A DNA stretch of 64,000 nucleotides. Source: Foetidibacter luteolus. GTDB lineage: Bacteria; Bacteroidota; Bacteroidia; Chitinophagales; Chitinophagaceae. The translations under genes and the position numbers were made by a program. Positions 34,401-41,611 of the stretch are shown here, piece after piece. Each line of letters opens with the position of its first letter. Position 1 is the stretch's first letter. The stretch is from the NCBI RefSeq assembly GCF_009650435.1, contig NZ_VVIP01000043.1:62001-126000 (forward strand), in the 5' to 3' direction. The notes beneath the pieces were generated by a model. The model did not search any database, was not told the origin of the DNA, and worked only from the letters and a program-made list of their open reading frames with translations.

Positions 34401-34436
34401 TTGATTACAGTAGGTAATGATGAAGGGATTATGTAA
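31434..34436 (+). CDS. Secreted tandem amidohydrolase (inactive-looking N-half, active-looking C-half)
   Basis: The 1000-residue protein has a signal peptide (MKKWRLLFLGACFSTMLHAQ) and two amidohydrolase-like halves. The N-half (about 30-420) has the family's KDGKIVAVGANISVPQNA and a composite end KVGSLDAGKVASFIIS, but DIYSDYG replaces the HxH motif. The C-half (about 560-960) keeps AGIIDEHSHIAAA (HxH), FITCHSYVQTEI, NTFTHILEGYK and CINSDDAEQ. The C-half is therefore probably catalytic and the N-half structural or regulatory. The substrate is unknown, with imidazolonepropionase/dipeptidase-like relatives. It precedes another amidohydrolase-like gene by 18 nt in an operon. Confidence 0.85.
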   Translation: MKKWRLLFLGACFSTMLHAQETFPENGVADKREGVYAFTNATIVKDAATVVQNATLLIKDGKIVAVGANISVPQNAVVTDCRGKYIYPSFIDIYSDYGIPAPERAARGFDYRAPAQLVSNQKGAYGWNQAIRTDIQGSRLFAPDQSKAKTLRDIGFGTVLTHQKDGIARGTGVLVTLADERANLVVLKDKASAHYSFSKGVSTQSYPTSMMGSIALLRQTYLDARWYKSNPAAEGSNLTLKYWNEQQDLPQVFEANDKWNALRADRIGDEFGVQYIIKAGGNEYQRLDEIAATKATYILTLNYPMAKDVEDPNEARFVSLADMKHWEMAPAEAGMFEKKNIPFCISPADLKDVKQFMANLRKAITYGLSENKALDALTKMPATVLGVYDKVGSLDAGKVASFIISSGPVFNEKTVILQNWVGGKKYAVKDEEWKSVDGSYNLAVTGAGATTSYALEISGGKANIISGDTLKAKFSYDGKIVQISFPQAKKAQSSLRLSGVANADIWQGAGLDTAGNTVTWTASFVKAVAAEKEKDKTKPTPELGKITYPFDGYGWEKLPTQETVLFKNATVWTNEKEGRLEATDVLVKAGKISAIGKNLSASGAKTVDATGKFLTAGIIDEHSHIAAASINEGAQSVTSEVRIADNLDPDDIDIYRQLSGGVTSSHILHGSANTIGGQTQLIKLRWGVTDSALKFQGADPFIKFALGENVKRTTSSNNNRFPDTRMGVEQVLTDAFQRASDYQKRMAADSKGTRRDLELDALVEIMNRKRFITCHSYVQTEITYTMRVAEKYGFKVNTFTHILEGYKVADKMKEHGASVSTFSDWWAYKTEVQDAIAYNAAIMQKVGLNVCINSDDAEQARRLNQEAAKSVKYGGMSEEDAFKMVTLNPAKALHVDDKVGSIKVGKDADLVLWSDNPLSIYAVAEKTMVDGIFYFDRERDLQLRQQIKTERARLINKMLGEKKGGGPVGPATPSFRHVNSCGENDHHNGLITVGNDEGIM

Positions 34437-34454
34437 AATTCAAAAAAGTAACAA

Positions 34455-35762
34455 ATGAAAAGAATACTAATGATACTCTCCTTATTCATTTCCGGAGGTG
34501 CTTTCTCGCAAGAGACGGTATATCCGGCAAAAGACTATAAGGGCTTGCTCTTTATTAAAAACGCTACCATCCATATTGGCAACGGGCAGGTTGTTGAAAA
34601 TGGAACCATCAAAGTAAGCAATGGAAAAATTGAACAGGTAGGCACTAACATCGCCATACCTGCAGACGACGTGAAGGTATTTGATGCCAAAGGCGGCCAT
34701 GTTTACCCCGGGCTTATTCTGCCTGTAACTGATTTAGGCTTAAAAGAAATCGGCAGCGGTGTAAGGGGCTCCAACGATTATGCTGAACTCGGTGATAACA
34801 ATGCCAACATACATGCCCTGTATGCGTATAATACCGATTCAAAAATCATCAATGTATTAAAAGCCAATGGCATATTGCTGGCAGGCGTAACCCCCCAGGG
34901 CGGCACCATCAGCGGCGCATCTTCTGTAGTGCAACTGGATGCGTGGAACTGGGAGGACGCAGCTTACAAAAAAGACAACGCCATACATATTAACCTGCCG
35001 GATTTTATTTACCGTCCAAGCCCGTATGCTGCGTTCCTCGGGGTTCAGCAACGTAAGGCGGACGAGGTTTTAAAAGAGGCGGAAGAAAAGGCAGAAGAAA
35101 TCAAAGCTTTTTTCCGCGAGGCCAAAGCCTATTTGCAACAGTCATCGCATGCGGATGTAAACCTAAAGTTTGAAGCGGTAAAAGGCCTGTTCGATAAATC
35201 GCAAAAGCTCTTTGTTCATGGAGACCAGGTGCGCCAGATGCTGGTGGCCGTAGATTTTGTAAAAGAGTTTGGTTTTAATGTGGTTATCGTAGGCGGCAGC
35301 GAAAGTTTTCAGATAGCCGGCCTGCTAAAGCAAAACAACATTGCCGTGGTGCTGAACAGCCTGCATGCATTGCCTTCCACTGAAGATGATGATGTTGACC
35401 AGCCCTTTAAAACGCCGGCCGTTCTGCAAAAAGCCGGCGTGCTGTTTGCCTTAAGCGATGATAATGGCGAAACCCGTTACCGCAACCTGCCCTTTGACGC
35501 CGGTACCGCCGTGGCTTATGGCCTTACAAAAGAGCAGGCATTACAGGCGCTTACACTCAACAGCGCAAAAATTCTGGGTATAGACAACGTTACAGGTTCG
35601 CTGGAGCCTGGTAAAGATGCCAACATCATCATCAGCGAAGGTGATATTTTGGACATGCGTACCAGCATTGTTACGCAGGCATTCATCCAGGGCCGGCAGG
35701 TTGATTTAAACAACAAGCAAAAGCAATTGTACGAAAGGTATAAGTATAAGTATGGCCTGTAA
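34455..35762 (+). CDS. Secreted amidohydrolase-like protein lacking the metal-binding HxH motif
   Basis: The 435-residue protein has a signal peptide (MKRILMILSLFISGGAFSQ). The N-terminus repeats the amidohydrolase pattern FIKNATIHIGNGQVVENGTI followed by KVSNGKIEQVG and the end LTLNSAKILGIDNVTGSLEP then GKDANIIISEGD, but HVYPGLILPVTDLGL replaces the usual GxIDxHxH. It resembles the N-half of the preceding protein. It is likely a partner or pseudoenzyme of that protein. The two genes form an operon ending in a strong terminator at 35782. Confidence 0.82.
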   Translation: MKRILMILSLFISGGAFSQETVYPAKDYKGLLFIKNATIHIGNGQVVENGTIKVSNGKIEQVGTNIAIPADDVKVFDAKGGHVYPGLILPVTDLGLKEIGSGVRGSNDYAELGDNNANIHALYAYNTDSKIINVLKANGILLAGVTPQGGTISGASSVVQLDAWNWEDAAYKKDNAIHINLPDFIYRPSPYAAFLGVQQRKADEVLKEAEEKAEEIKAFFREAKAYLQQSSHADVNLKFEAVKGLFDKSQKLFVHGDQVRQMLVAVDFVKEFGFNVVIVGGSESFQIAGLLKQNNIAVVLNSLHALPSTEDDDVDQPFKTPAVLQKAGVLFALSDDNGETRYRNLPFDAGTAVAYGLTKEQALQALTLNSAKILGIDNVTGSLEPGKDANIIISEGDILDMRTSIVTQAFIQGRQVDLNNKQKQLYERYKYKYGL

Positions 35763-35781
35763 AACAGGTATGTTTCCCCTA

Positions 35782-35813
35782 TAAAAAGAGGCCCTTTCCA
35801 GGGCCCTTTTTTA
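35782..35813 (+). terminator. Rho-independent terminator after the amidohydrolase operon
   Basis: AAAAAGAGGCCC pairs with GGGCCCTTTTTT with one mismatch, loop TTTCCA, then TTATTG. It lies 20 nt after the stop codon. Confidence 0.85.
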
Positions 35814-35814
35814 T

Positions 35815-35890
35815 TGTATGGGCCCGGCAGCAGTAACTACTATGAAGCATCGTTGCGTCGCACTCTTGTGCTGTTAGATTCTCTATGCAG
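35815..35890 (-). repeat. Dispersed repeat family A, copy 9
   Basis: TATGGGCCCGGCAGCAGTAA, CTACTATGAAGCATCGTTGC and GTCGCACTCTTGTGC in reverse orientation, directly after the terminator. Confidence 0.8.
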
Positions 35891-35973
35891 CTTTTCCCGC
35901 AGTATAGTTTTGTTTCTGCCGCCTGCGGCGCCAAAAAGCCAGGGCACCGCTTACTTGCATTACGGTAGTAAGT

Positions 35974-36675
35974 TTAGTTGATATTAAGGCCAATAATTAA
36001 CCCTATCCAGGGCTTGTTCTGATAAATCCAGTATTTCCTGTTTTTATCAAGCAGGTTATCAAACCCAAGACCTAAACCAAACGAAAGGTTGTTGATGCCG
36101 ATAATGCCAGCAATACCCTTGTTTAAAACAAACCCATCATACTCGGCGCTGATAAAATCCTGTGTAACCCAGGGGTTAACTGCGGTGGAGCCAAAACCGA
36201 GGAATGCGCCTACACTAAACCCAAAATGAGTTTCCGTTCTTTTATAATCGCCGGAAAGTTTTTGCGTGTAGGAAATTTTGTAAATGTCTGTACGCATGCC
36301 CACATATACAGCTCCGTTAAAGTTGGTGTTAAGCTGGTTAGGGAAGCCTTTAACTACCGGCCTGTATTTAAAGGGAATGGTGATGGCATCTATATCCAAA
36401 GAATTTTTCCGTAGCGTTGCATCGTTTTTATCGCTTGGTTGTATGGGTGGGTAAATGATAAACAACAAAGAGTCTGCGAGGCTTACCATCTTTTTGCCGG
36501 GAACTACAATTACTGTATCGTCTTCATCAATAAGCACGGCAGACATAGTTTTTTCATGCAATGAATCCGTGTAAGCAAAACGTCCTTCCGTAAAATTGTA
36601 TTTGTGCGCATTTTTGTTGGTTGCGCAACCTGCGCAAAGCACAAGTATAACCACCGTAATAAAGGATATTCTCAT
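35974..36675 (-). CDS. Putative lipoprotein, possibly membrane-associated
   Basis: The 233-residue protein has a lipoprotein signal (MRISFITVVILVLCAGC). No named family is recognised. The C-terminal half has alternating glycine-rich hydrophobic strands (HFGFSVGAFLGFGSTAVNPW, GIAGIIGINNLSFGLGLGFD, PWIGLIIGLNIN) typical of outer-membrane beta-barrel edges. ATG at 36675 sets the signal peptide; a start 12 nt upstream is in frame. It lies 24 bp after corA on the same strand and may be co-transcribed. Confidence 0.7.
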   Translation of the reverse strand: MRISFITVVILVLCAGCATNKNAHKYNFTEGRFAYTDSLHEKTMSAVLIDEDDTVIVVPGKKMVSLADSLLFIIYPPIQPSDKNDATLRKNSLDIDAITIPFKYRPVVKGFPNQLNTNFNGAVYVGMRTDIYKISYTQKLSGDYKRTETHFGFSVGAFLGFGSTAVNPWVTQDFISAEYDGFVLNKGIAGIIGINNLSFGLGLGFDNLLDKNRKYWIYQNKPWIGLIIGLNIN

Positions 36676-36699
36676 AATAACAGGCAATACAATTTGCTA

Positions 36700-37803
36700 T
36701 CAAAACCAGCCCCTTTGTTTAAAAACCCGTATCATCCATATAGGTACAATCAACATAAGGCCAACAGCAATATAAAAACCATTCTTGTGGTGCAGGTAAG
36801 GTATCCGGTCGAAGTTCATGCCGAATATACCGCCTATTACCGTTGCCGGCGCCAGAAGGCAGGTAACAATGGTCATCACTTTCATTACCTCGTTCATTTT
36901 CATGTTGGCCTTGTTCATGTAGAGGTCCTGCATGTTCATCATCATATCGCGGTAGCTCTCTACCATATCCGCGGCCTGAACAATATGGTCATAAACGTCT
37001 TTAAAGTATTTGGTGGTTTTTTCTTCCAGCAGGTCGCTGTCGCTGCGGATAAAGCCATTCACCATATCCCTAACCGGCGCCACGTTTCGCTTCAGCACAA
37101 TCAGCTCTTTTCTTAAACTGTTGATGCGTGCCAGGGAACGGGCATTAGCATAACGGATAATTTCTTCTTCCAGCAGTTCAATGCGGTCGCTTAGCTTTTC
37201 CATTACCACGAAGTAGTTGTCTACAATCATGTCTATAAGCGAGTAGCACAGGTAATCAGCACCGCTTTGCCTTAGTTTGCTGTTGGCTATTTTAATACGG
37301 TTGCGCAAAGCGTCAAACACATCCCTGCTGGCATCTTCCTGGAAAGAGATAACAAAGTTCTTACCCAGCACTATGCTTATCTGCTCCTGTTCTACCGTTA
37401 TGTTTTTTTCATTGAAGTACAGCATATTCAACAGGCAAAACATTTCATTGTCCATCTCATCCATCTTGGGCCGCTGGCCAACACTTAATATGTCTTCCAG
37501 TATCAGGTAATGTATATCAAAGCGTTTGCATACCGCTTCAACATCGGCTTTACGTAAGCCATCAATGTTAATCCAGGTAGTATTGCCATTGTCCCTGAAA
37601 TGAAAACATTCTTCTATCCGGTCAAAGTTATACTCACGTATCTCATTACTGTTAAAATCAAATACCTGTATGCTTACTTCCTTAGCTTCCTCCCGCTGGG
37701 GAATAACTGTTGGGTTTACATGGAATATTTCCCCGGTTCGTTTGGTATTGAATATGGGAAATATTAACTGCAAATATTTGTTTGGCTTAATCGGTACCCG
37801 CAT
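36700..37803 (-). CDS. corA: CorA-family magnesium/cobalt transporter
   Basis: The 367-residue protein has a large N-terminal cytoplasmic domain (residues 1-300, with WINIDGLRKADVEAVCKRFD and FHYLILEDILSVGQRPK-like pattern), a long coiled helix (YRDMMMNMQDLYMNKANMKM), and two C-terminal membrane segments with the diagnostic GMN motif in VIGGIFGMNFDRIP. It forms a pentameric channel for Mg2+ in the inner membrane. The length is typical. Identification is firm; ion preference (Mg2+, Co2+ or Zn2+) cannot be fixed from sequence. Confidence 0.94.
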   Translation of the reverse strand: MRVPIKPNKYLQLIFPIFNTKRTGEIFHVNPTVIPQREEAKEVSIQVFDFNSNEIREYNFDRIEECFHFRDNGNTTWINIDGLRKADVEAVCKRFDIHYLILEDILSVGQRPKMDEMDNEMFCLLNMLYFNEKNITVEQEQISIVLGKNFVISFQEDASRDVFDALRNRIKIANSKLRQSGADYLCYSLIDMIVDNYFVVMEKLSDRIELLEEEIIRYANARSLARINSLRKELIVLKRNVAPVRDMVNGFIRSDSDLLEEKTTKYFKDVYDHIVQAADMVESYRDMMMNMQDLYMNKANMKMNEVMKVMTIVTCLLAPATVIGGIFGMNFDRIPYLHHKNGFYIAVGLMLIVPIWMIRVFKQRGWF

Positions 37804-38271
37804 GGTTGCTGCAATTATTGGGCGACAAGTTAAGAAATACCGTTTTAAGTAACGGGCATTAAAACAATGATGCTTAGCAGTAAAAACTGTTAAACCAATT
37901 TTACGCTGGCCCTGCCTATTCTCCGGCCATTTGCAGGTCTTTTTAGTTTGTATAATGATGATAATTGTATCAATACAACATGGAATGATAGGATATTGGC
38001 ATACCTTAAAAAGCGGTATTACATATTAGCTGTATTCCCCCTAAATTAGTAGCGCCTGAACGGGAAGATTGACCAGCTTTAAGTCGGTTACACGTTGCAG
38101 AGTAGCGAACAAGGCCCTTCGTTAACTCAGGGCAGGCTACTTCGGCAATTGCTGAATAGAATTGTTGCAGTACAAGTGAGTGACACAACAACCGGTGATA
38201 GCAGCAATGCAGTTCGTCCCAAAATTCCTGCCCCATGATTGCGCATATCTTGTTAACCACCAATGATACAT
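37804..38271. other. Divergent intergenic region with a family A repeat
   Basis: Lies between corA and the GH116 gene. It contains an extended family A copy (about 38095-38235) and otherwise AT-rich sequence that must hold both promoters. No gene is seen. Confidence 0.6.
38095..38235 (+). repeat. Dispersed repeat family A, copy 10 (extended)
   Basis: GCAGAGTAGCGAACAAGGCC, then GCTGAATAGAATTGTTGCAG, TACAAGTGAGTGACACAACA and ATAGCAGCAATGCAGTTCGT. The upstream GTAGCGAACAAGGC block also occurs in copies 1 and 3. Confidence 0.7.
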
Positions 38272-41200
38272 ATGAACTGGAAATTACTAACGATTTGCTG
38301 CACAGCCCTCTGTGGAAGCGTATTTGGGCAATCCCTTCATCCATCTCACAAAGTACCTGTTGAAAAAAGCCTTTCACAACAATGGAAACAGGAGCTGTGG
38401 GCTAACCAACGCAAAGTGTATAAAGGCGATGAACTGCTTACCATAGGCATGCCTTGCGGTGGTATTGCTGCCGGCCAGTTGTACGTACGTGGCGATGGCA
38501 CCCTGGCCAACTGGTGGATTGCCAACAATGCGTACAATACCGGTTATGGCATTGACTCCCTTACACGCTTTAACACAGCGCTGGGCCCATGGAAAGTATG
38601 TTACCAAACATTTGAGCCGGCCAGCTATGTATCGCAGGGGTTTGCCATAACGGTAACGCAGAACAATAAAAAACAAACGGTAAACCTGGATAAAAACGGG
38701 CTTGATGATATTGCCTTTACCGGCGAATACCCCATCGCAAAAATTGATTACAATTCTGCCACGAAAAAACTACCGATAAAAGTGGATGCGGAAGTGTTTT
38801 CACCATTTATACCCATGAATGCCAGGGAGTCTGCAACGCCGGGTACCATTCTTAAATACAGTATTAAAAATACATCTGCCCAGCCTGCAACGGTAAGCCT
38901 GCATGGCTGGCTGCAAAACCTGGTATGCCTTGAAATTGCAGATGAAATTGCCGCCCTAAGCCGTAACCGCGTAGTAAAAAGCCAGGGCATTACGTCACTG
39001 TTAATGGACTTAACCCCCAAGCCTGCTAATGCGGCTGAAAGAAAGCCAACAATAAAAACTTTTGATGATTTTGAATCAGGCTATGGCAAATGGACAGTAA
39101 CAGGCGAAGCTTTCGGCCAGGCGCCTGCAAATGGCAGCTTCGGCGGCGACCAATCCAGGCTTTCCGGCTTTTCCGGTAAAGCTGTGGTTAACTCTTTTTT
39201 AAATGGAGATAAGACTACTGGCCGCATGGTATCGCAAACCTTTACGATTAATGATGATTACATCGTGTTCAAAATTGGGGGCGGCAACCATCCCCAAACA
39301 ACCTGCATAAACTTGGTGGTAGATAATGCTATAGTGCGTAATGCAACAGGTAAGAATACAGAAGGCCTTGACGCGAAATACTGGGATGTAAAAGACCTGA
39401 AAGGCAAGCAGGCGCATTTGGAAATTGTGGACGAGGATAAAGGCGGATGGGGCCACATCAATATAGATGATATAGGCTTTAGCGATATGCCTGTAACCAA
39501 AGAAAAATACTACCCGCAACAACATCCGTATTTCGGCAACCTGGCGTTGAGTGTATTATCGGCTGACGGTTTTGCCGATGCTGCATACGAAGGAGCTACC
39601 GATAACAACCATGCTGATTCTTCCAGTAAAGCTACCGGCGAAAAATTACTGGGCGGCGTAGGGGCGACCATTACACTTAAGCCTGGCGAACAAAAAGAAA
39701 TCACTTTCCTGCTTACCTGGTATTTTCCCAACAGGCCGTCTTACTACTTTGGCAGCGATGTAACTGATATTATCAGCAACGACTGGAACCAGGCCCTTCC
39801 TACAGAAGGTGCTACTATTATCGGCAACATGTACAGCAACTGGTTTGGCAGTTCAATGGATGTGGCTAATTACCTGCAGCAAAACCTGCAGCGTTTATCG
39901 GCCTCCACCCACCTGTTTCACGATACCTATTACAACAACAGCACCTTGCCATACTGGCTGGTGCAGCGTACGTTAATGCCTTTGTCAATACTGGCAACAG
40001 AAACCTGCCAGTGGTGGGCTAACGACAAATTCTGGGCCTGGGAAGGCGTAGGCAGTTGCGTAGGCACCTGCACGCATGTTTGGAATTACGAACAGGCATT
40101 GGCCCGCTTTTTTCCCGAACTGGAGAGAAATATAAGAGAGCGTACAGACTTTGGTATTTCCTTTCAAAAAGATGGCAGTGTGCTGGCCCGCAATGGCTGG
40201 GGCGGTGTACTGATTGATGGCCATGCCGGCGCCGTACTGAAAGCTTACCGGGAATACCTGAACAGCAGCAACAGCATTTTTTTAAACCGCAACTGGGACA
40301 GGATTAAACGTGCCACTGAGTTCATCATTAACGAAGATGAAAACGAAGATGGCCTGATTGAAAAAACACAGGCCAACACCTACGACATTGCATTTTACGG
40401 CGCCAATACCTATGTGGGTTCACTGTACCTTGCCGCTTTAAAAGCTGCCGCCGAAATGGCCGTTATCATGAACGACACAGCTTTTGCCAACCGCTGCAAT
40501 AAAATAGCAAAAACAGGTGAACAAAATACCGTTGCCAGGCTTTGGAACGGCGAGTATTTTATACAGGATGTAAACCTTAAAGAGCACCCTGAATTTCAAT
40601 ATGCTACCGGCTGCCTTGCCGACCAGTTGTTTGGGCAAACCTGGAGCCACTTAAACAATCTTGGATACATATACCCCAAAGAAAAAGTAAAGCAGGCGCT
40701 GCAATCTGTATGGAAGTATAACTGGACAACGGATGTGGGCATACAAAATAAAGTACACCCGCCCGAAAGAACCTATGCCAGTTTTGGCGAGCCGGGCCTG
40801 TTCATTTGTACATGGCCTAACAGCGAACACATGGGAGAGCAGGGCGTTCGTTACCGGGATGAAGTGTGGACGGGAATAGAATACCAGGTTGCCACAAATA
40901 TGATTTACGAAGGCATGATAGACGAAGGCCTTTCACTGGTAAAAGCCGTGCATGAAAGGTACCGGCCGGAAAAGCACAACCCCTGGAACGAGATAGAATG
41001 CGGCGACCATTATGCCCGTGCCATGGCCTCCTGGGGCATCATGATTGCTTTGCAGGATTTTTACTACAACGGCCCGCAGAAAATATTGGGGTTTCATCCA
41101 AAAGTGCAGCAGCAGAATTTCAAGAGTTTCTTCACTTCCGCCGAGGCATGGGGTATAATAGAACAACAGCAAAACCCAGCACAACAAACCAATAATGTAC

Positions 41201-41394
41201 AGGTAAAATATGGCAGCCTTACATTGGAGCAACTGCAAATTACCATTGCAAAAAAGCCGGTAAAAATAACTGTTACCAAAGCGGGGGCTACACTTGTAAG
41301 CAGCTTTACTGTTGACGGCAACAAGGTGGCTATCAAATTCAATGAAGTAAAATTGGGTGAAGGGGACACGATAAAGGTTGCGGTTTCTTATTAA
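38272..41394 (+). CDS. GH116 beta-glucosidase/glucosylceramidase-like protein with inserted beta-sandwich domain
   Basis: The 1040-residue secreted protein (signal NWKLLTICCTALCGSVFGQ) has an N-terminal GH116 domain (MPCGGIAAGQLYVRGDGTLA, PFIPMNARESATPGTILKYS) and a C-terminal alpha-barrel (WEGVGSCVGTCTHVWNYEQA, with the likely nucleophile Glu in WNYE; NTYDIAFYGANTYVGSLYLA, with the likely acid/base Asp; IECGDHYARAMASWG). A domain of about 150 residues (about 262-410: FDDFESGYGKWTVTGEAFG, FKIGGGNHPQTTCINLVVD, GGWGHINIDDIGFSD) splits the N-terminal domain. That module also occurs next to GH32 and planctomycete proteins. It probably hydrolyses beta-glucosides. ATG 38263 is an alternative start. 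Confidence 0.88.
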   Translation: MNWKLLTICCTALCGSVFGQSLHPSHKVPVEKSLSQQWKQELWANQRKVYKGDELLTIGMPCGGIAAGQLYVRGDGTLANWWIANNAYNTGYGIDSLTRFNTALGPWKVCYQTFEPASYVSQGFAITVTQNNKKQTVNLDKNGLDDIAFTGEYPIAKIDYNSATKKLPIKVDAEVFSPFIPMNARESATPGTILKYSIKNTSAQPATVSLHGWLQNLVCLEIADEIAALSRNRVVKSQGITSLLMDLTPKPANAAERKPTIKTFDDFESGYGKWTVTGEAFGQAPANGSFGGDQSRLSGFSGKAVVNSFLNGDKTTGRMVSQTFTINDDYIVFKIGGGNHPQTTCINLVVDNAIVRNATGKNTEGLDAKYWDVKDLKGKQAHLEIVDEDKGGWGHINIDDIGFSDMPVTKEKYYPQQHPYFGNLALSVLSADGFADAAYEGATDNNHADSSSKATGEKLLGGVGATITLKPGEQKEITFLLTWYFPNRPSYYFGSDVTDIISNDWNQALPTEGATIIGNMYSNWFGSSMDVANYLQQNLQRLSASTHLFHDTYYNNSTLPYWLVQRTLMPLSILATETCQWWANDKFWAWEGVGSCVGTCTHVWNYEQALARFFPELERNIRERTDFGISFQKDGSVLARNGWGGVLIDGHAGAVLKAYREYLNSSNSIFLNRNWDRIKRATEFIINEDENEDGLIEKTQANTYDIAFYGANTYVGSLYLAALKAAAEMAVIMNDTAFANRCNKIAKTGEQNTVARLWNGEYFIQDVNLKEHPEFQYATGCLADQLFGQTWSHLNNLGYIYPKEKVKQALQSVWKYNWTTDVGIQNKVHPPERTYASFGEPGLFICTWPNSEHMGEQGVRYRDEVWTGIEYQVATNMIYEGMIDEGLSLVKAVHERYRPEKHNPWNEIECGDHYARAMASWGIMIALQDFYYNGPQKILGFHPKVQQQNFKSFFTSAEAWGIIEQQQNPAQQTNNVQVKYGSLTLEQLQITIAKKPVKITVTKAGATLVSSFTVDGNKVAIKFNEVKLGEGDTIKVAVSY

Positions 41395-41451
41395 CAGGCA
41401 ACAACCTCCGGAACTGCAATTTTTTGGCAGCCGGCTGGCGGAACACGGAAG

Positions 41452-41516
41452 GGTCATCGTTGCGTCGTCCTGAAACTTCGGGATTCATCGCCCGGTTTTT
41501 TATGGCGGCTTTTCAG
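41452..41516 (-). repeat. Dispersed repeat family A, copy 11 (degenerate)
   Basis: GGGTCATCGTTGCGTCGTCC then a diverged stretch and TTTTTTATGGCGGCTTTTCA. Only parts of the family consensus remain. Confidence 0.5.
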
Positions 41517-41553
41517 CCCGGGTAGTTTGGTATCAACACTGTTATTACTGCAA

Positions 41554-41597
41554 TAAAAAAAACGATGGGGCAAAATATTTGCCCCATCGTTTTTTTG
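41554..41597. terminator. Strong bidirectional terminator
   Basis: AAAAAACGATGGGGCAAA pairs perfectly with TTTGCCCCATCGTTTTTT around ATA. It separates the convergent GH116 and cysteine desulfurase genes. Confidence 0.92.
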
Positions 41598-41611
41598 GAA
41601 AGAATTTCCTG

